From positions 597,501 to 661,500 of the forward strand of contig CAJJBE010000002.1 in assembly GCA_905182335.1 (NCBI GenBank): DNA of 64,000 nucleotides, written 5' to 3'. Position numbers and translations under genes: made by a program. This stretch comes from Flavobacteriales bacterium UBA4466 (GTDB taxonomy: Bacteria; Bacteroidota; Bacteroidia; Flavobacteriales_D; Crocinitomicaceae). Positions 1-9,099 of this stretch are shown here, in pieces; position 1 is the stretch's first letter, and each line of letters opens with the position of its first letter. The notes beneath the pieces were generated by a model, which saw nothing but the letters and a program-made list of their open reading frames with translations, had not been told where the DNA came from and did not search any database.

Positions 1-1239
1 ATTTCAGAAGATCAAGCATGGCACGTGAGTGAATACAGTACTGGAGGATACGCCCTTTGTGGATATTCGTATAGTTTTGGAGCGGGTTCGAGAGATATTA
101 GTATGATAAAAACCGATGGTTCAGGAAACTCAGGTTGTAATGAAACTTCTGGAGCGTTCACAACAACGACGCCAAGTACTGTTTCTGGAGTTCTTGGTTC
201 CTACGGCTCCGGTGGTGGGTTAAACGCCGTTCCAACCGCATACGGATCTACTCCTACAACAATAACTGTCCAATGTGAAACAGCTTCTTGTTCGGTGGTA
301 TCAGACTTCACAGTAAGCAATAACGCAATTTGTGAAGGCGGAATCATTACTTTTTCGAACAGCTCTACAGGTGGAATTGCCTACCAATGGATTCTTGATG
401 GCGTTGCTTTTAGTACGGCGACAAATACATTTAATATATTTAATACGACAGGCTCATTTACAATGGTATTGGTAGCGACTGATGGTGCTTGTTTTGACAG
501 TACTTCGGTTGTTATTGACGTAAATGCTCCATCAGTAGTAACAGACGTTCAATCAGCTTGTGACACTTACACTTGGATGGACGGAAATACATATGCTACA
601 AGCATAAACACACCTACTTGGACACTCACTAACGGATTAGGTTGTGATTCCATCGTTATACTCGATTTGACAGTTAATTATTCAAACACCGGAATGGATG
701 CACAAACTGCCTGTGATTCATACACTTGGGTAGATGGAAACAGCTATACCAATTCAACAAACACTCCAACATGGAACTTGACTAATTCAGCTGGTTGTGA
801 TTCATTGGTAACACTTAAACTCACGATTAATTCGAGCTCATCTGCATCGATTATAGAAACGGGGATTGATAACTATACCGCACCAAGTGGAGCGATATTT
901 ACAGCTTCAGGGATTTATAATGATACGATTCCAAATGCAGCTGGTTGCGATAGCATTATTACAATTGATTTGACATTGGGTTTCACCGGAATAAATAATC
1001 TCCAGTCAACATGGATAAAAATTTACCCAAATCCTGTAGAAAATATAATCCACTTTGATAATTTGGAGATGCTGGACAGCAAAGCAAAAATAAAGATTAC
1101 CAATAGTATTGGACAAGTCGTTTTCAATTCAAATGATTTAGAATCAACGCTTGACGTTTCCTATTTACCTGCAGGAGTCTATATTGTGTTTATAATGGAC
1201 ACTAAAATTGAACATGTGACTCGATTTGTAAAAAAGTGA
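1..1239 (+). CDS. T9SS-sorted secreted protein with PKD-like and CDSYTW repeats, 5' end missing
   Basis: The frame is open from base 1, so the gene starts before the window and only its C-terminal 412 residues are seen. The visible part has a Gly/Ser-rich stretch, a PKD/Ig-like segment (FSNSSTGGIAYQW), then two close copies of a roughly 45-residue repeat that begin ACDxYTWxDGNxY and end GCDSxVxLxLTxN, and a third degenerate copy. The last 75 residues form a type A T9SS sorting domain (IYPNPVENIIHFD, then SIGQVVF and LPAGVYIVFI). Secretion and attachment at the outer membrane follow from that domain; the function of the missing N-terminal part cannot be judged. No terminator was recognised directly after it. 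Confidence 0.85.
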   Translation: MSEDQAWHVSEYSTGGYALCGYSYSFGAGSRDISMIKTDGSGNSGCNETSGAFTTTTPSTVSGVLGSYGSGGGLNAVPTAYGSTPTTITVQCETASCSVVSDFTVSNNAICEGGIITFSNSSTGGIAYQWILDGVAFSTATNTFNIFNTTGSFTMVLVATDGACFDSTSVVIDVNAPSVVTDVQSACDTYTWMDGNTYATSINTPTWTLTNGLGCDSIVILDLTVNYSNTGMDAQTACDSYTWVDGNSYTNSTNTPTWNLTNSAGCDSLVTLKLTINSSSSASIIETGIDNYTAPSGAIFTASGIYNDTIPNAAGCDSIITIDLTLGFTGINNLQSTWIKIYPNPVENIIHFDNLEMLDSKAKIKITNSIGQVVFNSNDLESTLDVSYLPAGVYIVFIMDTKIEHVTRFVKK

Positions 1240-1455
1240 TACTCATGTTAGTTATCATTTGACCACCAGCGATATTAGATCTATATGTATGGTCGGTGAT
1301 ATTATTGAAATTGACTGTGTTACTAAAAGATAGAACACTATGTAAAAATCATTAAAATGACTTTTTATACCAAATATTATCTAATAATTAAAACAATTTC
1401 AAATCCTCCAAAAAAATTGAACTCTTACCATTGGAGGTCAACAATAAAAAACTTC

Positions 1456-2175
1456 TTATTTTGACATCCTTTCTCCATATTCATCCCATCGATCAACAGA
1501 ATAATCTTCAATAAGGTCTATCAATTTTTCTTTCCCTATTTCTAGAAGGAGTTTGTTAACATCATAATTATAACAATATCTCAACCAAAAATCTTCTTTA
1601 AGATTTCCATTCTTGTAGTATTCTTTCCAGCCAACCAAACAACCTTCAATATAAAAATACTCTATCTTTATATTATTAGTATTTTTTGATTTCTCAAAAT
1701 CCTCATATGCTACTCCGTTAAACAACGTATCATTAATCATTGCTAATGTTTTTGCAGCGGCAGGGTAATCATCAAACGAATCCTCAAATACAGGGTTAAA
1801 ATTTATCATACTCATAGGTGCTATAGTATAATTATCAATACCAATCTCACTCATAAAAAAACAATCAGTAGAATCTCCATTTATATTCCAACATCTAGAA
1901 AAACTTGACATCTCTTTACCATAATCATAATATCCTTCATACATTAATTCTCCAGTTGGATACGTTTTATAAGATATACCTGAGAAAGGTCCTAAAGGTT
2001 TTAAGTAAAGAATATTTACAAGATAAGATCCCTCCTCTGAGAGTATGATATCACCACGGGAATCTAGTTCCTCTTCTCTTTCTAAAGACAATGAATCATA
2101 ATTAACTTTCAAAAAATCTTGTCCTAATCCTATAAAAGGTATAATTAATAGGAATAAGTATAGTACATTTTTCAT
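1456..2175 (-). CDS. Hypothetical secreted protein with a MORN-like YPTGELMYEGYY motif
   Basis: About 239 residues when started at the ATG at 2175, which gives a clean signal peptide (MKNVLYLFLLIIPFIGLGQ); an upstream ATG at 2211 would add 12 residues in front of it. The middle contains SYKTYPTGELMYEGYYDYG and later EYYKNGNLKEDFW, the kind of short beta-hairpin repeats seen in MORN/YwqK-like proteins of Bacteroidota. No catalytic motif is visible. It lies last in a run of three minus-strand genes for secreted proteins, but 75 bases separate it from the previous gene, so co-transcription is uncertain. Confidence 0.7.
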   Translation of the reverse strand: MKNVLYLFLLIIPFIGLGQDFLKVNYDSLSLEREEELDSRGDIILSEEGSYLVNILYLKPLGPFSGISYKTYPTGELMYEGYYDYGKEMSSFSRCWNINGDSTDCFFMSEIGIDNYTIAPMSMINFNPVFEDSFDDYPAAAKTLAMINDTLFNGVAYEDFEKSKNTNNIKIEYFYIEGCLVGWKEYYKNGNLKEDFWLRYCYNYDVNKLLLEIGKEKLIDLIEDYSVDRWDEYGERMSK

Positions 2176-2250
2176 ACTGACAATATATAGATTATTTTTG
2201 AAAAAAATCAAGGCAACGGGGATTACAACCTCCCCATTAAGTCAACTATC

Positions 2251-2745
2251 CTATTTGGGGGGAGATAGGCGGGGGTATGTCAGAATAAAGTAAACTACAT
2301 TAGGATATTCTGAGTGAATTTCAGCCGATTGTGCAAACTGCCTCCACCATTTCCCTTCCGCGCCTTCAATAAAATTCGCAACTGGGGCAAAATAATTTAG
2401 AAACTTCTTAGCCTCGTAATTAGATGTGAAATTTATATAAATTCTAGAAAATTCAGTATTTTCAATTTTATCCTCTGGCATATAGACTTCTGTTTGTATA
2501 TGATAGTCATCTCCAGTTATCATAAGATTGAAAAGAACTTGTCCCTTCTGCTTATTAAATTCATAAACTAATTTCGGGTCATCATCACAAGCTTGAACAA
2601 CTAGGTTAAAATCATGAGTAAATAATCCAACCAATACACCATTATTAACCATCGAAGTAATAACGTTCATCGAATCTTCCTTTGATTGTGATAACAGCAC
2701 TGATGAAATAAATAAACTTATCGTAATTGCAATAACTTTGTACAT
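2251..2745 (-). CDS. Hypothetical secreted protein, 164 aa
   Basis: The ATG at 2745 starts a signal peptide (MYKVIAITISLFISSVLLSQ); an in-frame GTG two codons upstream is less likely. The mature part of about 145 residues has no motif I recognise. The start lies inside the 3' end of the upstream metallopeptidase gene, a 28-base overlap that suggests translational coupling and a shared role, for example a secreted partner or modulator. This role is inference from position only. Confidence 0.65.
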   Translation of the reverse strand: MYKVIAITISLFISSVLLSQSKEDSMNVITSMVNNGVLVGLFTHDFNLVVQACDDDPKLVYEFNKQKGQVLFNLMITGDDYHIQTEVYMPEDKIENTEFSRIYINFTSNYEAKKFLNYFAPVANFIEGAEGKWWRQFAQSAEIHSEYPNVVYFILTYPRLSPPK

Positions 2746-4295
2746 GACCACCTATTTTTTAATTCACAACTTCTTTCAAATGCTATTATTGCCTTTTGAA
2801 CCTGTCCATTCGCAAGAAAAATTTGGCCTCGAACTTTTAATTCAGAAGCATCTTTGATATTATCGTTTTCTCCAACATAAGCCAAAGCTTTTTCGAATTC
2901 ACCAAGAGCTAGAAAGCACCTTGACAATAAAGCCCGACTGCTATTTATATTTAATGTTGTATTCAAGTAAGATAGACTTAACTCGAGAGACCTAATAGAA
3001 GAACTAAAAGACTTTAGTCTAAATAAGCATAAGCCCACGTTATGGTGGCTTACCCCCAACATTTCTTTGTTCCAAGCACCCAGGTAATGATTTTTTGAGT
3101 ACAAATCTTTCTGAATTTCTAAAGCTTTATACGCTAATTTTAATGATTTCTCATAATTACCGATATAATTAGTATGTATCATAAGAGTGTTAAGGAAATG
3201 GGGGTTTCTCAAATTATCAGCTGTCTCAAGCTTGCTAATTGCTTTATGAAAATCAAAACCAATTAATACATCTCTATGATTTTCTTCGTTCAAGAAAATT
3301 GCTAGAAGCATTTTAATAGTATTAACTTTCAAATAGTCACTAGCGCTGCTCGTATAAAGTACTTCTCTAAAATACTTTATGTCTATCAACGGAATAAGTT
3401 CACTGAAGTAATGATAGTTAATGTCATGGTTAAATAACATAAATATATCCGGTCCATACTCTCTACTTGTTTTTTTAGTTAAACTATTTTTGAGATAATC
3501 AAAAGCTTCTTGGGTTGTTAAAAGCTCGAGCATCATTCCATAGGCTAACAAGCTAATTACATTTCCTTCTGTTTGTAGTCCAAAATCTCTTCTGCAGTAA
3601 TTCACGTTTTCAATAACACGAATGAGATTCTTTTTATTCAAATTGCTTTCCAGTTGCTCAAAGCTTTGTTCTAGTTCATTATATCGAATGGATGCTGATT
3701 TACTCCATTTATCAATTTGAAATTCAAAAGCTCCAAATCGACTCAATATACTTCGGTCAGACTTGCTTAAAACCCTATTAATATGATTTAATCTTTTTAG
3801 ACCGCTTGGGTGCGATTCACTATCTGGCATATTCGATAGTTCAACTGGATAATCATCGTTGAAGTTATCAAACGGATAGTCAAACGCTAAAATTAATCGA
3901 GCACCCCAAGTATCAGCTTCATATTCATGACGTTTGTCATCCATACTCCCAAGATGCCCTTCCATGAGATGGCCAATTTCATGACCAATTACAAAAACAG
4001 AATGCCAATCATCCTCCAATCTTAACAAGTTTAGCCAGTTTGGATCTATAATCATTATTGGAAAACCTCGCATAAAGGTTACCAAACAATTCTCAATATT
4101 TGCCTCATAAACATGAAAGTTTTGGGGTGGCGAGACGTTCAATCTATTGAAACAGTCTAACACAAAAGAATTTAATTCAGGATTAAAAGATAAACCTTCT
4201 GTATTTATATGGTTGCTCTTAATTAAGGAGCATTCGATATTTTGAGAAAACAATATGTTTGGAACAAAAAACAAAAACCACAAGAGTCTCTTCAT
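2718..4295 (-). CDS. Secreted M48-like metallopeptidase with C-terminal TPR-like repeats
   Basis: A signal peptide (MKRLLWFLFFVPNILFSQ) is best explained by the ATG at 4295; ATGs at 4325 and 4319 are alternatives. The zinc site is visible as HEIGH in VFVIGHEIGHLMEGH, followed about 20 residues later by HEYEADTWGARL, whose Glu/Asp fit the third ligand of M48 peptidases. The rest, about 350 residues, is helical with TPR-like units (for example SHHNVGLCLFRLKSFSSSIR and ALGEFEKALAYVGE). Known M48 enzymes with TPRs (BepA type) act in envelope protein quality control, so a periplasmic quality-control or processing role is plausible. The 3' end overlaps the next gene by 28 bases. Confidence 0.75.
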   Translation of the reverse strand: MKRLLWFLFFVPNILFSQNIECSLIKSNHINTEGLSFNPELNSFVLDCFNRLNVSPPQNFHVYEANIENCLVTFMRGFPIMIIDPNWLNLLRLEDDWHSVFVIGHEIGHLMEGHLGSMDDKRHEYEADTWGARLILAFDYPFDNFNDDYPVELSNMPDSESHPSGLKRLNHINRVLSKSDRSILSRFGAFEFQIDKWSKSASIRYNELEQSFEQLESNLNKKNLIRVIENVNYCRRDFGLQTEGNVISLLAYGMMLELLTTQEAFDYLKNSLTKKTSREYGPDIFMLFNHDINYHYFSELIPLIDIKYFREVLYTSSASDYLKVNTIKMLLAIFLNEENHRDVLIGFDFHKAISKLETADNLRNPHFLNTLMIHTNYIGNYEKSLKLAYKALEIQKDLYSKNHYLGAWNKEMLGVSHHNVGLCLFRLKSFSSSIRSLELSLSYLNTTLNINSSRALLSRCFLALGEFEKALAYVGENDNIKDASELKVRGQIFLANGQVQKAIIAFERSCELKNRWSCTKLLQLR

Positions 4296-4419
4296 TTTAC
4301 TAATCAATTTTTTCTTCATTCTCACAGTTTATTTTAATATGAGTCTTCAAACTCCTTGAATCCTGTCATTATTCTTATTCGTCTTTTTATTCTTCGGTGG
4401 TCTTGCTCAAAACTATCTT

Positions 4420-7400
4420 TTACTCACTAAGAATCAACTTGAAAACTCTATTTTGTTCACCAATCTGAATCACAACATAATAAACGCCATTCGCAACATT
4501 TAAATTAAAAGGAATTTCAGTTTTATTAGAGAATATTTCATTTCTAATAATTCTTCCTTCTTGATTGTAGATCATAACATTCACATTCGATTTTTCTGCA
4601 TCAAATTGAATTGAAAATTCGCCCGATGAAGGATTTGGAGAAATTAAAACCGCTTCACCATTTAGTTCATCTATACCAATTGTATAGATTGCAAAACAAG
4701 CACTTGTGTCTGAGCAAAACGCTGAATCAATGATGACCGAGTAATTTCCATTCACTGTCGGAATAAAAAAAGCGTTTGTTGCACCTGGAATCGGATCATA
4801 ATTCGCATCGCAATCAAGCCATTGATACGTGTTTGAATTGCTTTCTGCTGTGAGCACAACACCGTTTACATTTACTGTTGTATTACAAATTGGAGCAACA
4901 AAAATGGAGTAATCTTCTACCTCGCCATCGAAATTTGTTTCACAAGCAGTTGGAGCCGATCCAAATCTCGCTGAAACGCGCATTTTAACATGTCCTATTG
5001 TTGCGTTTGTGGGAACGGTAATTGCGAGAGGAGATAGAGTAGTAGGGCTGTCTGCTACGTTTTGAGCGCTTCCTAAGATATATTCCTCTCCCGGATCGTC
5101 AAAATCAGAATCGTTGTTCCAATCAATCCAAGCCATTGCATTTACGGTGTAATTCCCGTCAGTGTTCACGTTGATGATCATGCTGTAGGTTGAATCAGCG
5201 TACACCCACGTCGAATCTGTATCGCGGTAATCGGTGTAGGGTTGCGTTTTTCCTGTTGAATTATAAATATCCTCGAAATCAACTAAGGTGACTGCTGTTG
5301 CCCAACCCATATTGCCATTCGAAACGCAATTTGGTTTTGTCTTGTAGTGGAATTTGTAAGTTTCGGTGGTGTCTCCAGAAGATCCCACAGCAAAGACTTT
5401 AAAATAGACATCCGTGCCTTCATAATATCCCGGAATCGGTAAATCACTCACCCACGTGCTGTCAACTGTATTACTCATCACAATCGTACTGTCAAGCGTC
5501 GCCGATCCTAATGACCATAAGACATACGCGCTGGTAATCGTACTGTCGTCAGAAAGCACCGAGGTTACGTATTGCGGACCAACCTCGTTGGGAAGCGCAT
5601 CCGTTGGAGGATCGGTGATGCTGGTCGTCCAAATATTAGGATGATCATTGCGGCCAATCAAGGTGTATTCCCACATGCCTCGACCCCAAGTGATTGCTCT
5701 GATGATATTTGTTGCATACTGGATTTCCAGTTCGCGCACCGAAACGTTGGGCAGGTTGGAATTGTAAAGCGACCAAGTGCCGGAGTACATTGGTTTGGAA
5801 TAAATGCCAATTTCCCCACCAAGGTAAATGTTCTGTTCGGCTGTGTGGTCGATTGTTACAGAGCGAATTGGCATGTCGCCGAGCGCACCGGTAATGTTGG
5901 TCCAGCTAGCACCTTGGTTAAAGGATATGTATACTTTCTGCCCGTCGTTTTGATAGCGCTCATAGGTAACAACTAGAATCTGATCATCATTAGGGGCGAA
6001 AGCAATATCTGAAATCCAGTGACCCGGTAAGCCATTGGTAATTGTTACCCAATTTACCCCGCCGTCATTAGATCGTAGTAAGCTGTTGCCCCTTGAAATC
6101 ACTATAACATCGGAGTTATTTTCAGCAATCACACAGTGTACAATGTTGCCAATGCCAGGTGCACTCACAAACTGCCAACCAGTACCAAATGCTTCCGTTT
6201 TGAAAAGCGTATCGGCGCAGTGATAAACGCGCATTTGATGGTTTGGATCGAGTGCCATCGGCGCGATCCAGTCTCCTGGAGGTGTTCCGACTGCGTGCCA
6301 CGTTTGCGCCTTGTCTTTACTGCGAAAACGCTCTCCGTTTTGCCAACTGCCTAACATCCACTCATCGTTCAGCGGCTGACAAATGCCTTCCATGCCATCG
6401 CCGCCGTTCCACTCATTCCACCCATTCTCCAACAAAACACTGCTACCGTTGTCTTGAGACCCCGCCACAGCAACTTCCCAGTTGGATTGACTCAAACCAG
6501 CGCGATAGAACTCTCTGATCCCCGTGCCATCGTTCAAACGGTACCACGACAAGCCGTTATCAGGACTTTTAGACAAATAGCCATCTGTGCCAACATAAAA
6601 AACGCCATTTACATTTTCGGCAGTTCTCAGATCGGCATGTACGTATGTGGAGTCAGGTAATGTAGGAATTCCATTGGTCCACAACGTGCACTGCGTAAAT
6701 GTTTGTCCGCCGTCAGAACTGGACTCCAAGTCAACGTAGCCGTAAATCATTTGCGCTGTATCAATTTCAGACACTGCAAAGCCTGCACAGGATTGTGTTG
6801 GCGTGGTCATGAAGGTGAAGTTCTGCCCTTCATCAAACGATTTCCATACGCCGTTGGAAGACGCAAAATACACGCACGTCGGGCAACTTTGACTGACCTC
6901 GATATACCCACGAGAATTGGCATTGGGCGGCATGGTCGCCGAGTTGGTAAAAGTCAACCCCATGTCTGTAGATCGAAGGATGGCATCAGGATCACTAGCG
7001 CCGCCGTCGTTATCGTACAGGTATATAATGTTTGGGTCGGTGGGATGAAATTCGATGTCGGTGATGTCGCCCCCGTTTATGTGTTGCGTCCACGTTTGCA
7101 GGTTGTCGTTTGAGCGGAATAGCCCTTGATCTGTACCGATAAAAATGAGGTTAGGAACGAGTGGGTGATAGGTGATCTTGTTAATATCATCGTTCGCTCC
7201 CATGCCCCCCCAGCCAAGGTTAACGGGGTTGAAGGGAGTGATATTAAATGTCGCTCCGCCGTCTGTAGAACGATACAAACCATGCGACGCACCTTGCATT
7301 GGATTGCGCAGGTTTATCAATACAGAATCAGAATTTGTGGGAGACGCGGTTAATGTATTGACGCCCGTCGCAAACATGAAATCGGTAGAGTTTGTCCACG

Positions 7401-7875
7401 TTGCGCCCTCATCATTGGTGAACCAAAAACCGCCGCTTCGAGAACCGAGATAGATCCTATCAGTGTTACTTGGGTCGACGTATAACGCTTGTACACGGCC
7501 GATCCCAGGTGCATAATGTCCGGTAATGTTATTGGCATTGTACGGGCCCAGATCACGCCATCCGTTGTTGAATGATGCTTTTTGCTCTGAATTATTGCTA
7601 AGCATCTTTTTATACGCCTTCTTCACCAAAAACGGATCGACATTACTGCGATCTCCTGATGGGAAGTATTTGCCTTCGTTCTCTGCTTTCCATCGCTGGT
7701 AGCCTTTGTAGCCAGACCCTTTTCCTTTTTCGTGCGTTGCGAAGTAGATCTCGGCGGCCTCGATCACATCGTAAAAGTTTACTGATGGGTCGGTCATCAT
7801 CTCTTTGTACGATGATTGCGCTATTGATGTTGTGGATAATCCTAGGAATATTACGAAGAGTAAGAGATAATTCAT
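4420..7875 (-). CDS. Large T9SS-sorted protein with BNR/VPS10-like propeller and GEVED domain
   Basis: The ATG at 7875 gives a signal peptide (MNYLLLFVIFLGLSTTSIAQ); an ATG 30 bases upstream is in frame but less suitable. Residues from about 110 to 720 carry repeated Asp-box-like units (STDGGATF, SNDGGVNW, SFNQGASW) typical of sialidase/VPS10 (sortilin-like) propellers. Residues of about 850-985 form a GEVED-type domain ending FDGEVEDYSI. A short Ig-like part follows, and the last 80 residues are a T9SS sorting domain (LISPNPSSGEFSI, NVANGVYYVVI). It is therefore exported and probably surface-bound; no sialidase active site was identified, so binding or scaffold roles are as likely as catalysis. 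The propeller half has raised G+C compared with both flanks and with its own 3' end. Confidence 0.88.
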   Translation of the reverse strand: MNYLLLFVIFLGLSTTSIAQSSYKEMMTDPSVNFYDVIEAAEIYFATHEKGKGSGYKGYQRWKAENEGKYFPSGDRSNVDPFLVKKAYKKMLSNNSEQKASFNNGWRDLGPYNANNITGHYAPGIGRVQALYVDPSNTDRIYLGSRSGGFWFTNDEGATWTNSTDFMFATGVNTLTASPTNSDSVLINLRNPMQGASHGLYRSTDGGATFNITPFNPVNLGWGGMGANDDINKITYHPLVPNLIFIGTDQGLFRSNDNLQTWTQHINGGDITDIEFHPTDPNIIYLYDNDGGASDPDAILRSTDMGLTFTNSATMPPNANSRGYIEVSQSCPTCVYFASSNGVWKSFDEGQNFTFMTTPTQSCAGFAVSEIDTAQMIYGYVDLESSSDGGQTFTQCTLWTNGIPTLPDSTYVHADLRTAENVNGVFYVGTDGYLSKSPDNGLSWYRLNDGTGIREFYRAGLSQSNWEVAVAGSQDNGSSVLLENGWNEWNGGDGMEGICQPLNDEWMLGSWQNGERFRSKDKAQTWHAVGTPPGDWIAPMALDPNHQMRVYHCADTLFKTEAFGTGWQFVSAPGIGNIVHCVIAENNSDVIVISRGNSLLRSNDGGVNWVTITNGLPGHWISDIAFAPNDDQILVVTYERYQNDGQKVYISFNQGASWTNITGALGDMPIRSVTIDHTAEQNIYLGGEIGIYSKPMYSGTWSLYNSNLPNVSVRELEIQYATNIIRAITWGRGMWEYTLIGRNDHPNIWTTSITDPPTDALPNEVGPQYVTSVLSDDSTITSAYVLWSLGSATLDSTIVMSNTVDSTWVSDLPIPGYYEGTDVYFKVFAVGSSGDTTETYKFHYKTKPNCVSNGNMGWATAVTLVDFEDIYNSTGKTQPYTDYRDTDSTWVYADSTYSMIINVNTDGNYTVNAMAWIDWNNDSDFDDPGEEYILGSAQNVADSPTTLSPLAITVPTNATIGHVKMRVSARFGSAPTACETNFDGEVEDYSIFVAPICNTTVNVNGVVLTAESNSNTYQWLDCDANYDPIPGATNAFFIPTVNGNYSVIIDSAFCSDTSACFAIYTIGIDELNGEAVLISPNPSSGEFSIQFDAEKSNVNVMIYNQEGRIIRNEIFSNKTEIPFNLNVANGVYYVVIQIGEQNRVFKLILSE

Positions 7876-8012
7876 TTTATACAATTTGTAGTTCTTTACA
7901 AACAAGACTATTAACTATTGGGAATAGTTGCCACGCCTTATAAAGGCAAAAGCACTCAATAGTTGAAATATGAAATCAGATATTAATATTTTAGGCTTTT
8001 TTATTACCTCAT

Positions 8013-8603
8013 TCAAAATTTATATTTCAACCCAAACCCGCTATCACTCAGCTCAATTTTTTCGATTATTGGCTGAAGTCCTTTTTTTGATCTTGAGCTA
8101 TGAATACCGTATGCAATCCAATCAAAAACCAAGAGAAAACCACCTTGCACAAGTAAACTATTACCATACCCCCTATAAAGTGATGATTTGTCTAAATCTG
8201 ACTTGGACTCACTTCTCAATATTAGACCACTAGAAATGTAAGCCAAATCTAATCCTGCATTAAAAAGGAAAACTGTTTCTGTTTTTCGCTGTTCATCTAA
8301 CGTTTCAGATAGGGTTAAATCCGATTTACCTCTTCTTGCTCTAATATATCCAGGAATTGCTAAACCCAAATTCACCGTATTCCATATTATATTCATTTGA
8401 TGAAAACTTTGTATTTCGTCATTGGGTGCATTAGACCATCCAATGCTACTTCCAATTACATTCAAGGTAGCCCACGATCCTAAACCAATCATTAGTTTCT
8501 GATCCAAGTCATGACGTCTTTCATTATACTCATTCAATTGTGCATTGCTAATGAAAGAATACGACGTTAAAAATAACACCCATATTTTTATGTTTCTACC
8601 CAT
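8013..8603 (-). CDS. Small membrane protein of unknown function (DUF6992-like)
   Basis: The 196-residue product starts with a signal-like hydrophobic segment (IKIWVLFLTSYSFISNAQ). Further hydrophobic segments follow (around GLGSWATLNVIGSSIGW, NTVNLGLAIPGYI, LFNAGLDLAYISSGLIL and QGGFLLVFDWIAYGI), suggesting four membrane helices. The HQMNxxWNxVNLGLA pattern resembles the family I know as DUF6992 in Bacteroidota; I could not check this. No catalytic residues stand out. It is divergent from the small gene that begins at 8662. Confidence 0.7.
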   Translation of the reverse strand: MGRNIKIWVLFLTSYSFISNAQLNEYNERRHDLDQKLMIGLGSWATLNVIGSSIGWSNAPNDEIQSFHQMNIIWNTVNLGLAIPGYIRARRGKSDLTLSETLDEQRKTETVFLFNAGLDLAYISSGLILRSESKSDLDKSSLYRGYGNSLLVQGGFLLVFDWIAYGIHSSRSKKGLQPIIEKIELSDSGFGLKYKF

Positions 8604-8661
8604 ATTACTCGTTCTATAGGATCTAATATAACATTTTCGGAAAATTGATTACAAAAAAAAA

Positions 8662-8967
8662 ATGCGTGGTGCAGGCTCTCGAAGACTAGTGATAGAGGGA
8701 CTAAGTTCCGCATTAACACCTCGTAATATGCAAGAAATAGATATTAATTATGCAAGTATTGAATTAAGGCCTAAAGGCATTGTAATTCATTTCAGTAACA
8801 GGCTAGATCGTTACTCTTGGATAGTACCTTACTACCGATTAGCTGTTTTTAGTACATTAACTTTTAGTATTCATTCTAATGGTAAATTCATAAAATTTAA
8901 GAAAGATAAAAATTATCAAGAAAATAAGGGGTTTATTAATAAAATGACTGACTTTAAAAATGCTTAG
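8662..8967 (+). CDS. Small conserved-looking protein, possibly N-terminally truncated
   Basis: A 101-residue product whose core (YASIELRPKGIVIHFSN then RLDRYSWIVPYYRL and FSIHSNGKFIKFKK) looks like a compact alpha/beta fold that I recall from uncharacterised Bacteroidota proteins; no function is known to me. The ATG follows immediately after ten A residues (8653-8662), and I see no TAnnTTTG box just upstream. The in-frame codons before the ATG run only 30 bases back to a stop. An internal ATG at 8728 (MQEIDINYASI) is an alternative start. Either the N terminus is short by nature or part has been lost. Confidence 0.5.
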   Translation: MRGAGSRRLVIEGLSSALTPRNMQEIDINYASIELRPKGIVIHFSNRLDRYSWIVPYYRLAVFSTLTFSIHSNGKFIKFKKDKNYQENKGFINKMTDFKNA

Positions 8968-9099
8968 CCAATAATACTAGACTGAAAATACTTGTGGATA
9001 ACCCCTTCAAGCTGCGTTAAATAATAATTTTTACCTCTAGCTTCTTAAGGTCAAAAAATAGTTCCAAATTGAAAAGCTTTTTTAGACTTAAACGTTTAT

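Noticed and set aside
1240..1455. tRNA or small RNA in the gap after the first gene
   Set aside because: No cloverleaf or stable hairpin was found; only a loose CCTCCA/TGGAGG pair with a long loop.
5456..7943. Many open frames on the plus strand and one on the minus strand in other frames across the large T9SS gene
   Set aside because: They are antisense or shifted frames of a clear 1150-residue gene, favoured by its higher G+C; none has family motifs or a promoter.
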